Made by a program: the position numbers and the translations under genes | Source: Herpetosiphon aurantiacus DSM 785 | GTDB lineage: Bacteria > Chloroflexota > Chloroflexia > Chloroflexales > Herpetosiphonaceae | Direction of reading: 5' to 3' | Length of the DNA stretch: 64,000 nucleotides | Assembly (NCBI GenBank): GCA_000018565.1 | Contig: CP000875.1 | Span: forward strand, 3,177,199-3,241,198 | Notes under the pieces: model-generated | Seen by the model: the letters and a program-made list of their open reading frames with translations, nothing else | Database searches by the model: none | Told to the model about the DNA's origin: nothing | In this document: positions 36,482-44,915 of the stretch, piece by piece | Layout of the letters: every line of letters begins with the position of its first letter | Position numbering within the stretch: position 1 is the stretch's first letter

Positions 36482-37075
36482 ATGATCGCATCGGTACGGG
36501 GTGTTGTGCAATTGATTGGTCAGGATCAAGTGGTAATTGACGTGCATGGTGTGGGTTTAGCCATCGCCGTACCTCGCACCGTTTTAGCAACAATTGGCGC
36601 GATTGGCGATACCGCTCAGTTGTATACCCATTTGCATGTGCGCGAAGATATGCTGGCCTTATTTGGCTTCAGCTCGCCAGCCCAACGTGCATTGTTTGAG
36701 CTATTACTGGGGGTCAGCGGAATTGGCCCCAAAGTTGCTTTAGCGCTGCTCTCGGCGGCCACCCCCGAAGAACTGCAACATGCGATCGCCCGCGAAGATA
36801 TCACGATGCTCTCCAAAGTGCCAGGCATTGGCAAAAAAACCGCTGCCCGTTTGGTGCTCGAACTCAAAGGCAAATTTGGAGTCGCTACAATCAGTCCGCA
36901 ACTCAGCACCAACCCAGGCCTGCTAGCACTCAACACCGAACTGATCGATATTTTGACCAGCCTTGGCTATAGCACTACCGAAGCCCAAGCAGCCCTGAAT
37001 GCGCTCCCTGCCGATGCTCCCGCCGACACTGAAGAACGCCTCCGCTTGGCCTTGCAATATTTTGGTGGGGTGTAA
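36482..37075 (+). CDS. ruvA: Holliday junction DNA helicase subunit RuvA
   Basis: A 197-residue RuvA of normal length. The N-terminal OB-fold domain is MIASVRGVVQLIGQDQVVIDVHGVGLAIAVP with YTHLHVREDMLALFGF. The two helix-hairpin-helix motifs are LLGVSGIGPKVALALL and LSKVPGIGKKTAARLVLELKGK. The C-terminal domain III is LGYSTTEAQAALNAL. It binds Holliday junctions and recruits RuvB for branch migration. RuvB and RuvC are not adjacent here. A TATAAT box (36447-36452) and GGGAGATCAGG precede the ATG. Confidence 0.96.
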   Translation: MIASVRGVVQLIGQDQVVIDVHGVGLAIAVPRTVLATIGAIGDTAQLYTHLHVREDMLALFGFSSPAQRALFELLLGVSGIGPKVALALLSAATPEELQHAIAREDITMLSKVPGIGKKTAARLVLELKGKFGVATISPQLSTNPGLLALNTELIDILTSLGYSTTEAQAALNALPADAPADTEERLRLALQYFGGV

Positions 37076-37185
37076 TAACCCATCAGTCAGGCTCAAGCTA
37101 GAGTATTGGGCTATCCTATAACATAGGACTATCAAGAACGATTCTCGTTAGGATGGCCGTAAGCTGACGCTGGCATACTATGGTC

Positions 37186-37252
37186 AAATCCTTCCTCCTC
37201 ACACACACTCTTCTCTCCTACAAGCGGCCCAACTGGGCCGTTTGTAGTTTTA
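37186..37252 (+). ncRNA. Copy B of a repeated sRNA-like element with anti-Shine-Dalgarno stretch
   Basis: On the plus strand, a box CATACT (37174-37179) is followed by CCTTCCTCCTC (a perfect anti-Shine-Dalgarno CCTCCT) and a pyrimidine-rich stretch. Then an 11-base-arm hairpin (37220-37230 with 37235-37245, loop AACT) and AGTTTTAG follow. A 22-base block at 37144-37165 (CTCGTTAGG...CGTAAGCT) is shared with copy C. No plus-strand gene follows closely, so this copy would be a free small RNA rather than a leader. Expression is untested. Confidence 0.45.
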
Positions 37253-37314
37253 GCCCTAAAAAATCCGACTAGCTTAATTCAGCCAGTCGGATTACAAACT
37301 TAAGCAAGGTTCGA

Positions 37315-38244
37315 TTAGACTAGGCGTTGTTGACGAAACATTTCATACAACACAATGCTAGTCGCCACCCCTAAATTCAGCGAATCGCAGGTGCCAGCCA
37401 TGGGAATGCGCACCAAGGTATCACAGACGCTTTGCTCACCAACCGATAAGCCCAAGCGTTCACTGCCCATCAGCAAAATCGCGGGGCTTGGGTAGCTGAT
37501 GGTTTGGTATTCCTGCTCAACATCGGGGGTCGTGCCAATCACATGATAGCCATTGGTTTGTTTCCACGCGGCAAATTCATCGAAGGTTGTGCGCACCATA
37601 CGCAAAGCAAACAATGACCCCATACTGGCGCGAATCGCTGCCGGATGATAAGGATCGGTCGTGTCGCCAATCAAAATTAGGCCTTCGCAACCAACTGCAT
37701 CACAGGTGCGCATAATCGCGCCCAAGTTGCCAGGGTTACCAACTCCATTCAAGGCCACCCAAGGCCGATCAGTCAATTGAACATTGCTCAGCGGCTCTTG
37801 CTGCAATTTGACCACGGCCCCGATGCCTTGCAGATTTTCTTTAAATGAAATGCCTGCAAAGGCACTCGCCGAAAGTTCAACCATTTGTTTGGCAGCTTTG
37901 CGCAAAGCACTGACAGTGCCAGCAGAATGCTCAGTGCGTGAGAGCAATTCCAGCGAGATCGCCCCAATTTCCAGCGGCAAACCAGCATTAATTGCTTGGG
38001 CAACGATTCGCGCCCCTTCAATATAGTACGTTCCCGTTCGGTCGCGGGCATCGCGCGAGCGCAATTGACGAATTTCTTTGACAATATCGGGTAAAACGGT
38101 TTGCTCTAGCTCCACGGTTGGTTTTTGCCCTTGCGACACAGGTTTACGCGCTTGATGCGAGCGTTCTGGGCGTTTGGCAGGCGGTCGGGCCGGGCGTTGT
38201 GGGCTTGTTGGCGGGCGTTTAGGTTTATTCGATTTACGAGTCAT
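37315..38244 (-). CDS. TrmH/SpoU-family RNA 2'-O-methyltransferase
   Basis: A 309-residue SPOUT methyltransferase. A very basic Pro/Arg/Lys N-terminus (about 1-40) is followed by a substrate-binding domain (IRQLRSRDARDRTGTYYIEGARIVAQA). The knotted catalytic domain has motif 1 NPGNLGAIMRTCDAVG, motif 2 ILLMGSERLGLS and motif 3 RIPMAGTCDSLNLGVATSIVLYE. It methylates a ribose in rRNA or tRNA; the exact nucleotide is unknown. I start at the ATG at 38244, with GGGAGAAAG upstream, rather than the longer frame. It stands alone, convergent to copy B of the sRNA-like element. Confidence 0.9.
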   Translation of the reverse strand: MTRKSNKPKRPPTSPQRPARPPAKRPERSHQARKPVSQGQKPTVELEQTVLPDIVKEIRQLRSRDARDRTGTYYIEGARIVAQAINAGLPLEIGAISLELLSRTEHSAGTVSALRKAAKQMVELSASAFAGISFKENLQGIGAVVKLQQEPLSNVQLTDRPWVALNGVGNPGNLGAIMRTCDAVGCEGLILIGDTTDPYHPAAIRASMGSLFALRMVRTTFDEFAAWKQTNGYHVIGTTPDVEQEYQTISYPSPAILLMGSERLGLSVGEQSVCDTLVRIPMAGTCDSLNLGVATSIVLYEMFRQQRLV

Positions 38245-38346
38245 GAGCGCTACTTTCTCCCACAGTAGCAGCATGATCGCCCACTGGGGAATGTATTTTA
38301 ACCGAAAAAACCAACGCCCGCCAAACAATTAGCCTAGGACAACCAA

Positions 38347-39897
38347 TTACTCGGCGATTTCGCGATATTCAAACCAATCGAAATCGGCCACAGTTTGGCT
38401 GGTTTGGCCTTGGCTACTGGCATACAAACCAATCACTGTGCCCACAAAACCACCAGCAACCGGAGTGCTCAAAAAGCGGCCATCAAGATTTTCAAAGACT
38501 GGCCGCCATGCATCGGGCTGCTCGGCCACAAAAAAGCTATATTCCTGCCCATAAGCCACAATTCGTAAATAGTTGCGCTGGCTGGCGATTGGCACTTGCG
38601 CCAAACATTCTTGCTCACCATTGCGACACACAATCAGGCTGGCTTGCTGCTCGCCAGTAATTACAAATTGCACCTGATAGTTATGATTTTGAATCAGCAC
38701 CATACCCGCTACTTCTTGCGGCTGTTGCGGCTGAAACTCCAGCATAGTTTGCGCTAAGAAGTTCATATGTTGCTGCCGTCGCCCAACAAAGCTAGGGTTG
38801 ACCATTTGGTTGATTTGCTCAGGCCGCAGTTGCATGCGCAACCAACCAACTCGTTCGCTCAAGCTCCACCATTGCGAACGCGGCGTGCGCAAAAACATCC
38901 AATGCATGGCTAAATTGTCGCCATCAAAATGATCGCAGGCAGCTTGAACTGGCCAGCGTTGCAAGGGCAAATCGGGCGCAGGGTAGCTCAATTCAACTTT
39001 GCCAGTGCCAGGGCTAATCAACGGCCAACCTTGTTCCCACTGAACCGGAGCTAAGAAGGTTTCACGCCCAAGATTATAGAAACCGCCGCCATATGGGCGC
39101 ATTGCCAGCAACACCAGCCACCATTCGCCATTTTGGGTTTGCACCAGATCAGAATGGCCCGTGCCCATCACTGGATAATCACGGCCAAGCTGGCGATGGG
39201 TCAGAATTGGATTGGCGGGATAGCCTATATAGCCTTGGGTCAATTCGCTACTGCGGGCAATCGTTACCGCATGATTGTATTCCGTGCCAGCCTCGGCAAT
39301 CAGCAAATAATACCAACCATCAATTTTGTAAAGATGTGGCCCTTCCGTCCAAATCACGCCATTGAGCGCTCCTCGCCACAGCACCGCTTGCTCACCAATC
39401 AATTGCATCGTGGTCAAATCAAGCTCTTGCAGCCAAATTTCGCATTGGCCTTCGTATTCGGGGTTGGCTTTGCCACGATTGCCCACATACCAAGCCCGAC
39501 CATCCTCGAAAAAGAGCGAGGGATCGATCCCATCAGCATCAAGCCAATAGGGGTCTGACCATGGGCCAGCTGGCGATTGAGCAGTCACGATAAAGTTGCC
39601 ATGGCGCTCTTTGCCAGCAATCAAGGTGGTAATCATGTAAAACGTGCCATCATGGTAGCTGATAGTTGGGGCAAAAATTCCTGCTGATGGATGAATTTCG
39701 TCGAGGTTGAGCTGCGAGGGGCGGTCTAAAATATGGCCAATTTGCTGCCAATGCACTAAATCGCGGCTATGATGAATCGGCACACCTGGAAAATATTCAA
39801 AGGTCGAGTGAATCAGATAATAATCTTCGCCTACCCGACAAATTGCTGGATCTGGATAAAAGCCCGTCATGATTGGATTGTGAAAGCGGCGTTGCAT
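38347..39897 (-). CDS. GH43-family glycoside hydrolase (beta-xylosidase/arabinofuranosidase-like)
   Basis: A 516-residue enzyme, apparently cytoplasmic. The five-bladed propeller domain (about 1-315) begins FHNPIMTGFYPDPAICRVGEDYYL with the catalytic base D16. A central Asp is in DGIDPSLFFEDG and the acid is in IWTEGPHLYK. A C-terminal beta-sandwich (from about 335; FDGDNLAMHWMFLRTPRSQWW, then QQPQEVAGMVLIQNHNYQVQF) matches the accessory domain of GH43 xylosidases. It likely trims xylo- or arabino-oligosaccharides taken up by the cell. The ATG at 39897 has GAGGAAC upstream and is preferred to the GTG at 39909. Confidence 0.88.
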   Translation of the reverse strand: MQRRFHNPIMTGFYPDPAICRVGEDYYLIHSTFEYFPGVPIHHSRDLVHWQQIGHILDRPSQLNLDEIHPSAGIFAPTISYHDGTFYMITTLIAGKERHGNFIVTAQSPAGPWSDPYWLDADGIDPSLFFEDGRAWYVGNRGKANPEYEGQCEIWLQELDLTTMQLIGEQAVLWRGALNGVIWTEGPHLYKIDGWYYLLIAEAGTEYNHAVTIARSSELTQGYIGYPANPILTHRQLGRDYPVMGTGHSDLVQTQNGEWWLVLLAMRPYGGGFYNLGRETFLAPVQWEQGWPLISPGTGKVELSYPAPDLPLQRWPVQAACDHFDGDNLAMHWMFLRTPRSQWWSLSERVGWLRMQLRPEQINQMVNPSFVGRRQQHMNFLAQTMLEFQPQQPQEVAGMVLIQNHNYQVQFVITGEQQASLIVCRNGEQECLAQVPIASQRNYLRIVAYGQEYSFFVAEQPDAWRPVFENLDGRFLSTPVAGGFVGTVIGLYASSQGQTSQTVADFDWFEYREIAE

Positions 39898-39993
39898 AGT
39901 GTTCCTCACACATGGAAACGTTTTTATTAGTTATTTTTTAGCAGAAATTTGTTAAGATGCAATTGAAAGTTTTAGGTGTTTTGGGAGCAATTA

Positions 39994-40641
39994 ATGAGCG
40001 ATTTACCAGCTAGTGCCCGTATTTACAACAACAACCTTTTAAAGTTCTACGATTTTCTAGTTCATGGCATCTCCGATAGTTTTATTTGGCGCTGCCCCAA
40101 GCCCAATTTAGTTGCATGGTATCGCCAACATCTCGGCAAGCAGCACTTGGATATTGGGCCAGGCAGCGGTTTGTTATTGCGCGAAACCCTGAATCAACAA
40201 CAATTAAGCAAATTGGTGCTGCTCGATGTTAATCCTGCGTGCTTAATCCAAGCGTCAGCCAATCTCAGCGAGTGGCAACCACAGGCCGTTCGTGCTTCGA
40301 TTATGCAAACATTGCCATTAACTGAGCAGTTCGATTCGATTGGTTTGGGCTATATTGTGCATTGCATCGCTGGCACACCTGACATTAAAGGCGCAGTGCT
40401 ACAACGGCTGGCCGAGCTGTTAACTCCCAATGGAGTGCTGTTTGGTGCAACAATTTTAAGCGCTAGCGAACCATTTCATAGCGCTACGGCGCGGCGTTTG
40501 ATGGGTATTTACAATCAGCGCCAAATTTTTGCCAACCAAACCGATACCCTCGCCAAGCTTGAAACGATGCTGCAACAGGCTTTTCAACTCTATGAGATTA
40601 AGCGCATCGGCAGTGTGGCGCTCTTTGCTGGCTGGCGTTGA
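39994..40641 (+). CDS. Class I SAM-dependent methyltransferase
   Basis: A 215-residue methyltransferase with SAM-binding motif I HLDIGPGSGLLLRETL, acidic strand LVLLDVNPACLIQAS and DSIGLGYIVHCIAG further on. A small-molecule substrate is likely but unknown. The start at 39994 (MSDLPASARIYNNNLL) has GGGAGC upstream; a longer frame begins at 39976. It is divergent from the GH43 gene, with about 95 bases between them. Confidence 0.8.
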   Translation: MSDLPASARIYNNNLLKFYDFLVHGISDSFIWRCPKPNLVAWYRQHLGKQHLDIGPGSGLLLRETLNQQQLSKLVLLDVNPACLIQASANLSEWQPQAVRASIMQTLPLTEQFDSIGLGYIVHCIAGTPDIKGAVLQRLAELLTPNGVLFGATILSASEPFHSATARRLMGIYNQRQIFANQTDTLAKLETMLQQAFQLYEIKRIGSVALFAGWR

Positions 40642-40780
40642 TCGTTGATCCAACTCAACCAACTCAGAACCCCCCCAAATCAAAAAGCCCCTCGCCCGCT
40701 CCTTGGGTAACAAGTTCTTATACTGGTTATTATGCTTCGAACCAACGATCCCATAGTTCATCGATGTCCAATAATCGCCC

Positions 40781-40851
40781 TTGAGGGGGTACAGGGGGAT
40801 TAAAGCTCCCTGTGTCTCCCGCCTTGAGGCGGGACGGAAGGGTGGTGATCA
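40781..40851. repeat. Solitary double-hairpin repeat, copy 4
   Basis: TTGAGGGGGTACAGGGGGAT leads into TCCCGCCTTGAGGCGGGA and CGGAAGGGTGGTGATCA, matching the tandem units at 16.2-16.5 kb in the second hairpin and tail. Confidence 0.85.
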
Positions 40852-41170
40852 GGAATAATTGTTAAGAACCCACCTTTATTAAGCGTAAGGGGATCTCTCA
40901 ACAATCCTGGCTGATCCTGAAATACAGGCTATTTTTTAGAAGAACTTTAGTAAAATAGCCTGTAGACTTGCTGGTTAAAGTATCGCGTTAGCGTAAACTT
41001 CGAACAACACAGTGTAATAGTTTATTAGGCTACCAATCCGCTTCATTCTCTCACCCCCTGCCCCGTCGCAGAGGAAGAGGGACGGCTTACAAGGATAGGT
41101 TTTGATCGTTTTCCGTTATGAACCACCAAGCCTGTGGTTCATCGGTGAATGCCTGCTCACCACACCATGT

Positions 41171-41241
41171 CCTTGAGGGGGTGCAGGGGGATTAAAGCCC
41201 CCTGCGTCTCCCGCCTTGAGGCGGGACGGAAGGGTGGTGAT
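41171..41241. repeat. Solitary double-hairpin repeat, copy 5
   Basis: Nearly identical to the copy 390 bases to its left, with a stronger first stem (GCAGGGGG pairing with CCCCCTGC) and the same second hairpin and tail. Confidence 0.85.
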
Positions 41242-41362
41242 CAATGGACTGTTAACCTACTCTTGATAGCAGAGAGGCTGGGAGTGAGGGATGTTGGGAT
41301 AAACTATTACAACTAAGCGCTGCTTGGCAAACAACGATGTACAGCAGCATGGAGCATCAGCG

Positions 41363-44140
41363 ATGATTAGCAACCCACCCCGCGAACGAATTCTGTTTGA
41401 TCAAGGCTGGCGTTTTGCCCTCGGCCATGCCTTCGACCCCGCCCAAGATTTTCAGCTGGATACAAGTCATTTTTCGTTTCTGGCCAAGGCTGGCTATGGC
41501 GACGGCGCAGCCTCAGCCAAGTTCGACGATCGGGCTTGGCGTTTGCTCGATCTACCCCATGATTGGTGTGTTGAATTGCCCTTCGATCAACGCGGAACTC
41601 ACAGCCATGGCTACAAAGCAATTGGCCGTAAGTTTCCCGCCAATAGCGTTGGTTGGTATCGCAAAACCTTTGCAATTCCCGCTGACGATCTTGGGAGACG
41701 CATCAGCCTCGAATTCGATGGGGTGCATCGCGATTCTAAAGTTTGGGTCAATGGCTTTTATCTAGGCAACGAGCCAAGCGGCTACACCAGTTTTAGCTAC
41801 GATATCAGCGATTATCTGAATTATGGCGGCCAAAACGTGGTGGTAGTACGCGCCGATGCCACCACCGAAGAAGGCTGGTTTTATGAAGGCGCTGGCATTT
41901 ATCGCCACGTTTGGTTGAGCAAAACGGCTCAAGTCCATGTCGCCCGCTATGGCACATTCGTCACTAGCGAAATTCATGAAGCTAGCGCCACGCTCACAAT
42001 TCAAACAACGGTTATTAACGAAAGCCAACATCCAATCGAATTTAGCTTGCTGGAAACAATCAGCGATCCGGCTGCCAATAATGTGCTGCAAGCCCAAAGT
42101 GCCAATTATCAGCTGGCGGCAGGCCAAAGTGCTGAATTCAGCCACCAGCACACGCTCAACAATCCGCAACTCTGGGATCTTGCTAGCCCACATTTGTATC
42201 AACTAACCACCACTGTGCTGCTTGGTGAGCAGGCAGTAGATAGCTATCAAACAACCTTTGGCATTCGCAGCATTCGCTTTGATCCTGATCAGGGCTTTTT
42301 CTTGAATGGGCGTTCGGTCAAATTGGTTGGCAGCAACCAGCATCAAGATCACGCGGGAGTTGGCACGGCTATTCCCGATAGCTTGCAAGAATATCGCATC
42401 AAACGCTTGCAGGAATTCAATCATAATGCGATTCGGACTTCGCACAACCCGCCAACCCCCGAATTCCTCGCTGCATGCGATCGTTTGGGAATGTTGGTGC
42501 TGAATGAAAATCGCTTGATGGGAACAAATGCTGAGCATTTACGCCATGTTGAGCAGCTGATCAAGCGTGATCGGAATCATCCTTCGGTGATTTTGTGGTC
42601 GTTGGGCAACGAAGAATGGGCGATCGAGGGTACGATCATCGGCGCACGCATCTCCAGCACCATGCAAAATTTTGCCCGTCAATTCGATCATACACGCCTT
42701 TTCACAATCGCTTGTAGCGGCGGCTGGGATACTGGTATTGGAATGGTGACCGATGTGGTTGGCTATAATTATATCTTTCACGGCGATATTGATGCCCATC
42801 ATGCGAAATTCCCATGGCAATCGGGCGTTGGAACAGAGGAAAGTAATACCTACGGTACACGCGGGATCTACCAAACCGATGCCAGTCGTGGGCATTTAGC
42901 GCCTTCTCCCAGTGGTGATGGCTACGCCGATACGGAGTTCGGCTGGCAATTTTATGTCAAACGACCATTCTTGGCTGGGTTATTCTATTGGACTGGCTTT
43001 GATTATCGGGGCGAGCCAACGCCCTTTGAATGGCCAGCGGTCGCCAGTCAATTTGGCTTTTTCGATTTGTGCGGCTTCCCCAAAGATATTGCCTATTACA
43101 CCAAGGCTTGGTGGGGCCAGCAACCAGTCTTGCACATTGGCTATCACTGGGATTGGCCGAATGATCTTGATCGAGTGAAAAGCTTTCCAATTTATAGCAA
43201 TTGCCAAGAAGTTGAGCTATGGCTGAATGGTCAGAGCCTTGGCCGCCGCCCAATTCCCGAAAACGGCCACCAACAATGGGAAGTTGCCTATCAACCAGGC
43301 GAATTGTTAGCGCGTGGCTATAACAACGGGGTTGAAGTGCTCAGCGCTAGTTTGCGCACCAGCCAAGCTGCCAGCCAAATTCAACTGGTGCTCGATTATG
43401 GTCAATTGCAACAAACAGGTGATCTAGCCGTTGTCACCTTGCAAGTTTGCGATGATCATGGCCAGATTGTGCCAACCGCCAATCAACTACTCGATCTGCA
43501 ATTAACCGGTTCGGCCAAAATTTTAGGGGTCGGCAACGGTGATCCAGCTAGCCACGAGCCTGAGCAATATCACGCTAGCTATCAACTTTGCCCAATCCAA
43601 ATTAATGCCGAGCAAACCGTGGCCGAGTTGAGCACAGGTTTGGAGCGAGCGCTAGGAGCCGAAACCCAAGTTTGGCAACCAGCATTCTTGCATCACAACG
43701 ACGATCAACAGGCTAATCCTCAGGCCTATATTCTGTTGCGTGGCAGCTTCGAGCTACCACAGTACAGCGCTGCCAGCAGCATTCGCTTGTTCAGCAAAAG
43801 CATAGCCCACGATTACAGCGTCTATATCAACGGCCAATTGATCATCAGCGATATTGCGCTTGAGCAAGGCGATCAAGCGCTTGAATTGAGCCATGAACTG
43901 GTGCACCCAGGCCAAAACGAATATTTGGTGACTGGGCGCTGGATCAAAAAAGTCAATCCTTGGACGTTCCCCAATCGTGAGCCTGGCGTGGTGCAGGTTA
44001 TCGAGCCAGCCGCCGCTTGGCAACGCCGCGCCTTCAACGGCCTAGCCCAAGTCATCGTGCAACATACTGGCGGCGACCAGCCAATTAGCCTTAGTGCCAG
44101 CAACCCTGAGCTAGGCACGGCAACGCTTAAGTTCGATTAA
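41363..44140 (+). CDS. GH2-family beta-galactosidase with DUF4982 region
   Basis: A 925-residue glycoside hydrolase without a signal peptide. The N-terminal sugar-binding domain (about 30-180) has HDWCVELPFDQRG, VGWYRKTFAIP and EGWFYEGAGIYRHVWL. An Ig-like domain follows. The catalytic barrel has HNAIRTSHNPPTPEFL, the acid/base E417 in LWSLGNEEW and the likely nucleophile E492 in GTEESNTYGTRG. Then comes a DUF4982-type domain (WDWPNDLDRVKSFPIYSN, VELWLNGQSLGRRP). It probably releases galactose from plant or bacterial oligosaccharides. GGAGCATCAGCG precedes the ATG. The last four bases overlap the convergent TetR gene. Confidence 0.9.
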   Translation: MISNPPRERILFDQGWRFALGHAFDPAQDFQLDTSHFSFLAKAGYGDGAASAKFDDRAWRLLDLPHDWCVELPFDQRGTHSHGYKAIGRKFPANSVGWYRKTFAIPADDLGRRISLEFDGVHRDSKVWVNGFYLGNEPSGYTSFSYDISDYLNYGGQNVVVVRADATTEEGWFYEGAGIYRHVWLSKTAQVHVARYGTFVTSEIHEASATLTIQTTVINESQHPIEFSLLETISDPAANNVLQAQSANYQLAAGQSAEFSHQHTLNNPQLWDLASPHLYQLTTTVLLGEQAVDSYQTTFGIRSIRFDPDQGFFLNGRSVKLVGSNQHQDHAGVGTAIPDSLQEYRIKRLQEFNHNAIRTSHNPPTPEFLAACDRLGMLVLNENRLMGTNAEHLRHVEQLIKRDRNHPSVILWSLGNEEWAIEGTIIGARISSTMQNFARQFDHTRLFTIACSGGWDTGIGMVTDVVGYNYIFHGDIDAHHAKFPWQSGVGTEESNTYGTRGIYQTDASRGHLAPSPSGDGYADTEFGWQFYVKRPFLAGLFYWTGFDYRGEPTPFEWPAVASQFGFFDLCGFPKDIAYYTKAWWGQQPVLHIGYHWDWPNDLDRVKSFPIYSNCQEVELWLNGQSLGRRPIPENGHQQWEVAYQPGELLARGYNNGVEVLSASLRTSQAASQIQLVLDYGQLQQTGDLAVVTLQVCDDHGQIVPTANQLLDLQLTGSAKILGVGNGDPASHEPEQYHASYQLCPIQINAEQTVAELSTGLERALGAETQVWQPAFLHHNDDQQANPQAYILLRGSFELPQYSAASSIRLFSKSIAHDYSVYINGQLIISDIALEQGDQALELSHELVHPGQNEYLVTGRWIKKVNPWTFPNREPGVVQVIEPAAAWQRRAFNGLAQVIVQHTGGDQPISLSASNPELGTATLKFD

Positions 44141-44739
44141 TCGTCAGCAATTGGGCGAGCCAGCACTGCTTCTAATAAGGCGGTAGCTGGCTCCTCAATC
44201 TCCAACAATCGCTCAATTTGATTGCTCTCCATCGCCTGCAAAATTAATTCGTTAATCCCCCCAACAATTGCCATCGCCAAAGCTGGGGTAATGTGGCGTT
44301 TTTGCGGCGAATCGTATTGTTGGTCAGCTCCGGTGGCCCGCAGTAAATCGGCAAAGCGTTGATTGGCCGCCCGTCGCACCTGCAAACCACGTGATCCCGC
44401 CGCCAAAATCTCAATAAACAAGGTGCGCATCAACAATGGATGTTCTTTGATCCGTTGCAAATAAGCGCGATGAGCACAGCGCACCCGCGAATGCATATCG
44501 TGAGCACCCTCGATCGCCCGTCGAATCACCTCGATTAATTGATCGGTAGCAGCTGTGTAAAGCGCCAACAAACACTCTTCTTTGCTGGCAAAATGTTGGT
44601 AAAAGGTGCGCTTGGATACTCGCGCCAAACGCACAATATCGGCAATCGTCGTTTCGGCATAGCCTTTTTCGGCCACTGCCGCCGCCATGCCATCCATTAG
44701 GCGGCTACGATATTCGGCCTCTGTTACTTGTTCGGTCAT
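44137..44739 (-). CDS. TetR-family repressor, divergent from the P450 fusion gene
   Basis: A 200-residue regulator with an N-terminal TetR helix-turn-helix (GMAAAVAEKGYAETTIADIVRLARVSKRTFYQHFASKEECLLALY) and an all-helical ligand domain. The start is taken at 44739 (GAGG upstream), though 44772 is possible. It is transcribed away from the P450-reductase gene. The gap contains two identical-arm palindromes that are the obvious operators, so self-repression and repression of the P450 gene are likely. Bm3R1/CYP102A1 of Priestia megaterium is a known parallel. The inducer is not known; fatty acids are a reasonable guess. Confidence 0.88.
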   Translation of the reverse strand: MTEQVTEAEYRSRLMDGMAAAVAEKGYAETTIADIVRLARVSKRTFYQHFASKEECLLALYTAATDQLIEVIRRAIEGAHDMHSRVRCAHRAYLQRIKEHPLLMRTLFIEILAAGSRGLQVRRAANQRFADLLRATGADQQYDSPQKRHITPALAMAIVGGINELILQAMESNQIERLLEIEEPATALLEAVLARPIADD

Positions 44740-44786
44740 AGCAACCTCGTCGTTGAACCACTCGCTACTCATACTAGCTTAATTTC

Positions 44787-44806
44787 TTGGTACTTGACAG
44801 TACCAA
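44787..44806. promoter_or_regulatory. Operator 1: TTGGTACT-N4-AGTACCAA palindrome
   Basis: A 20-base sequence with perfect 8-base arms, about 15-50 bases upstream of the TetR gene. It overlaps a TTGACA (44794-44799) that could be the -35 box of a plus-strand promoter with TAGCAT 17 bases on. Confidence 0.85.
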
Positions 44807-44830
44807 AAGCTGATGATAGCATAAATCCAG

Positions 44831-44850
44831 TTGGTACTCAACAGTACCAA
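44831..44850. promoter_or_regulatory. Operator 2: TTGGTACT-N4-AGTACCAA palindrome
   Basis: A second site with the same 8-base arms and a different 4-base centre, 44 bases (about four helical turns) from the first. A TTGACA near 44865 lies just downstream, towards the P450 gene. Confidence 0.85.
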
Positions 44851-44915
44851 GATAACTATTTGACAATTCGCGGCGACCTGCACAGGCCAGCATTGCAGCA
44901 AGGGAGGCTCGTTTT

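Larger units (their letters stand above)
40642..41362. other. 720-base gap with two double-hairpin repeats
   Basis: Holds two solitary copies of the double-hairpin repeat (40781-40851 and 41171-41241) and a degenerate piece of the CTCACCCC family (about 41047-41086). The rest shows no coding potential I can support. A frame from a TTG at 41324 reaches the galactosidase, but the ATG at 41363 is the better start. Confidence 0.65.

Noticed and set aside
40642-41362. Hidden gene in the 720-base gap
   Set aside because: Only repeat-derived short frames; no ribosome site or codon pattern like the neighbours.
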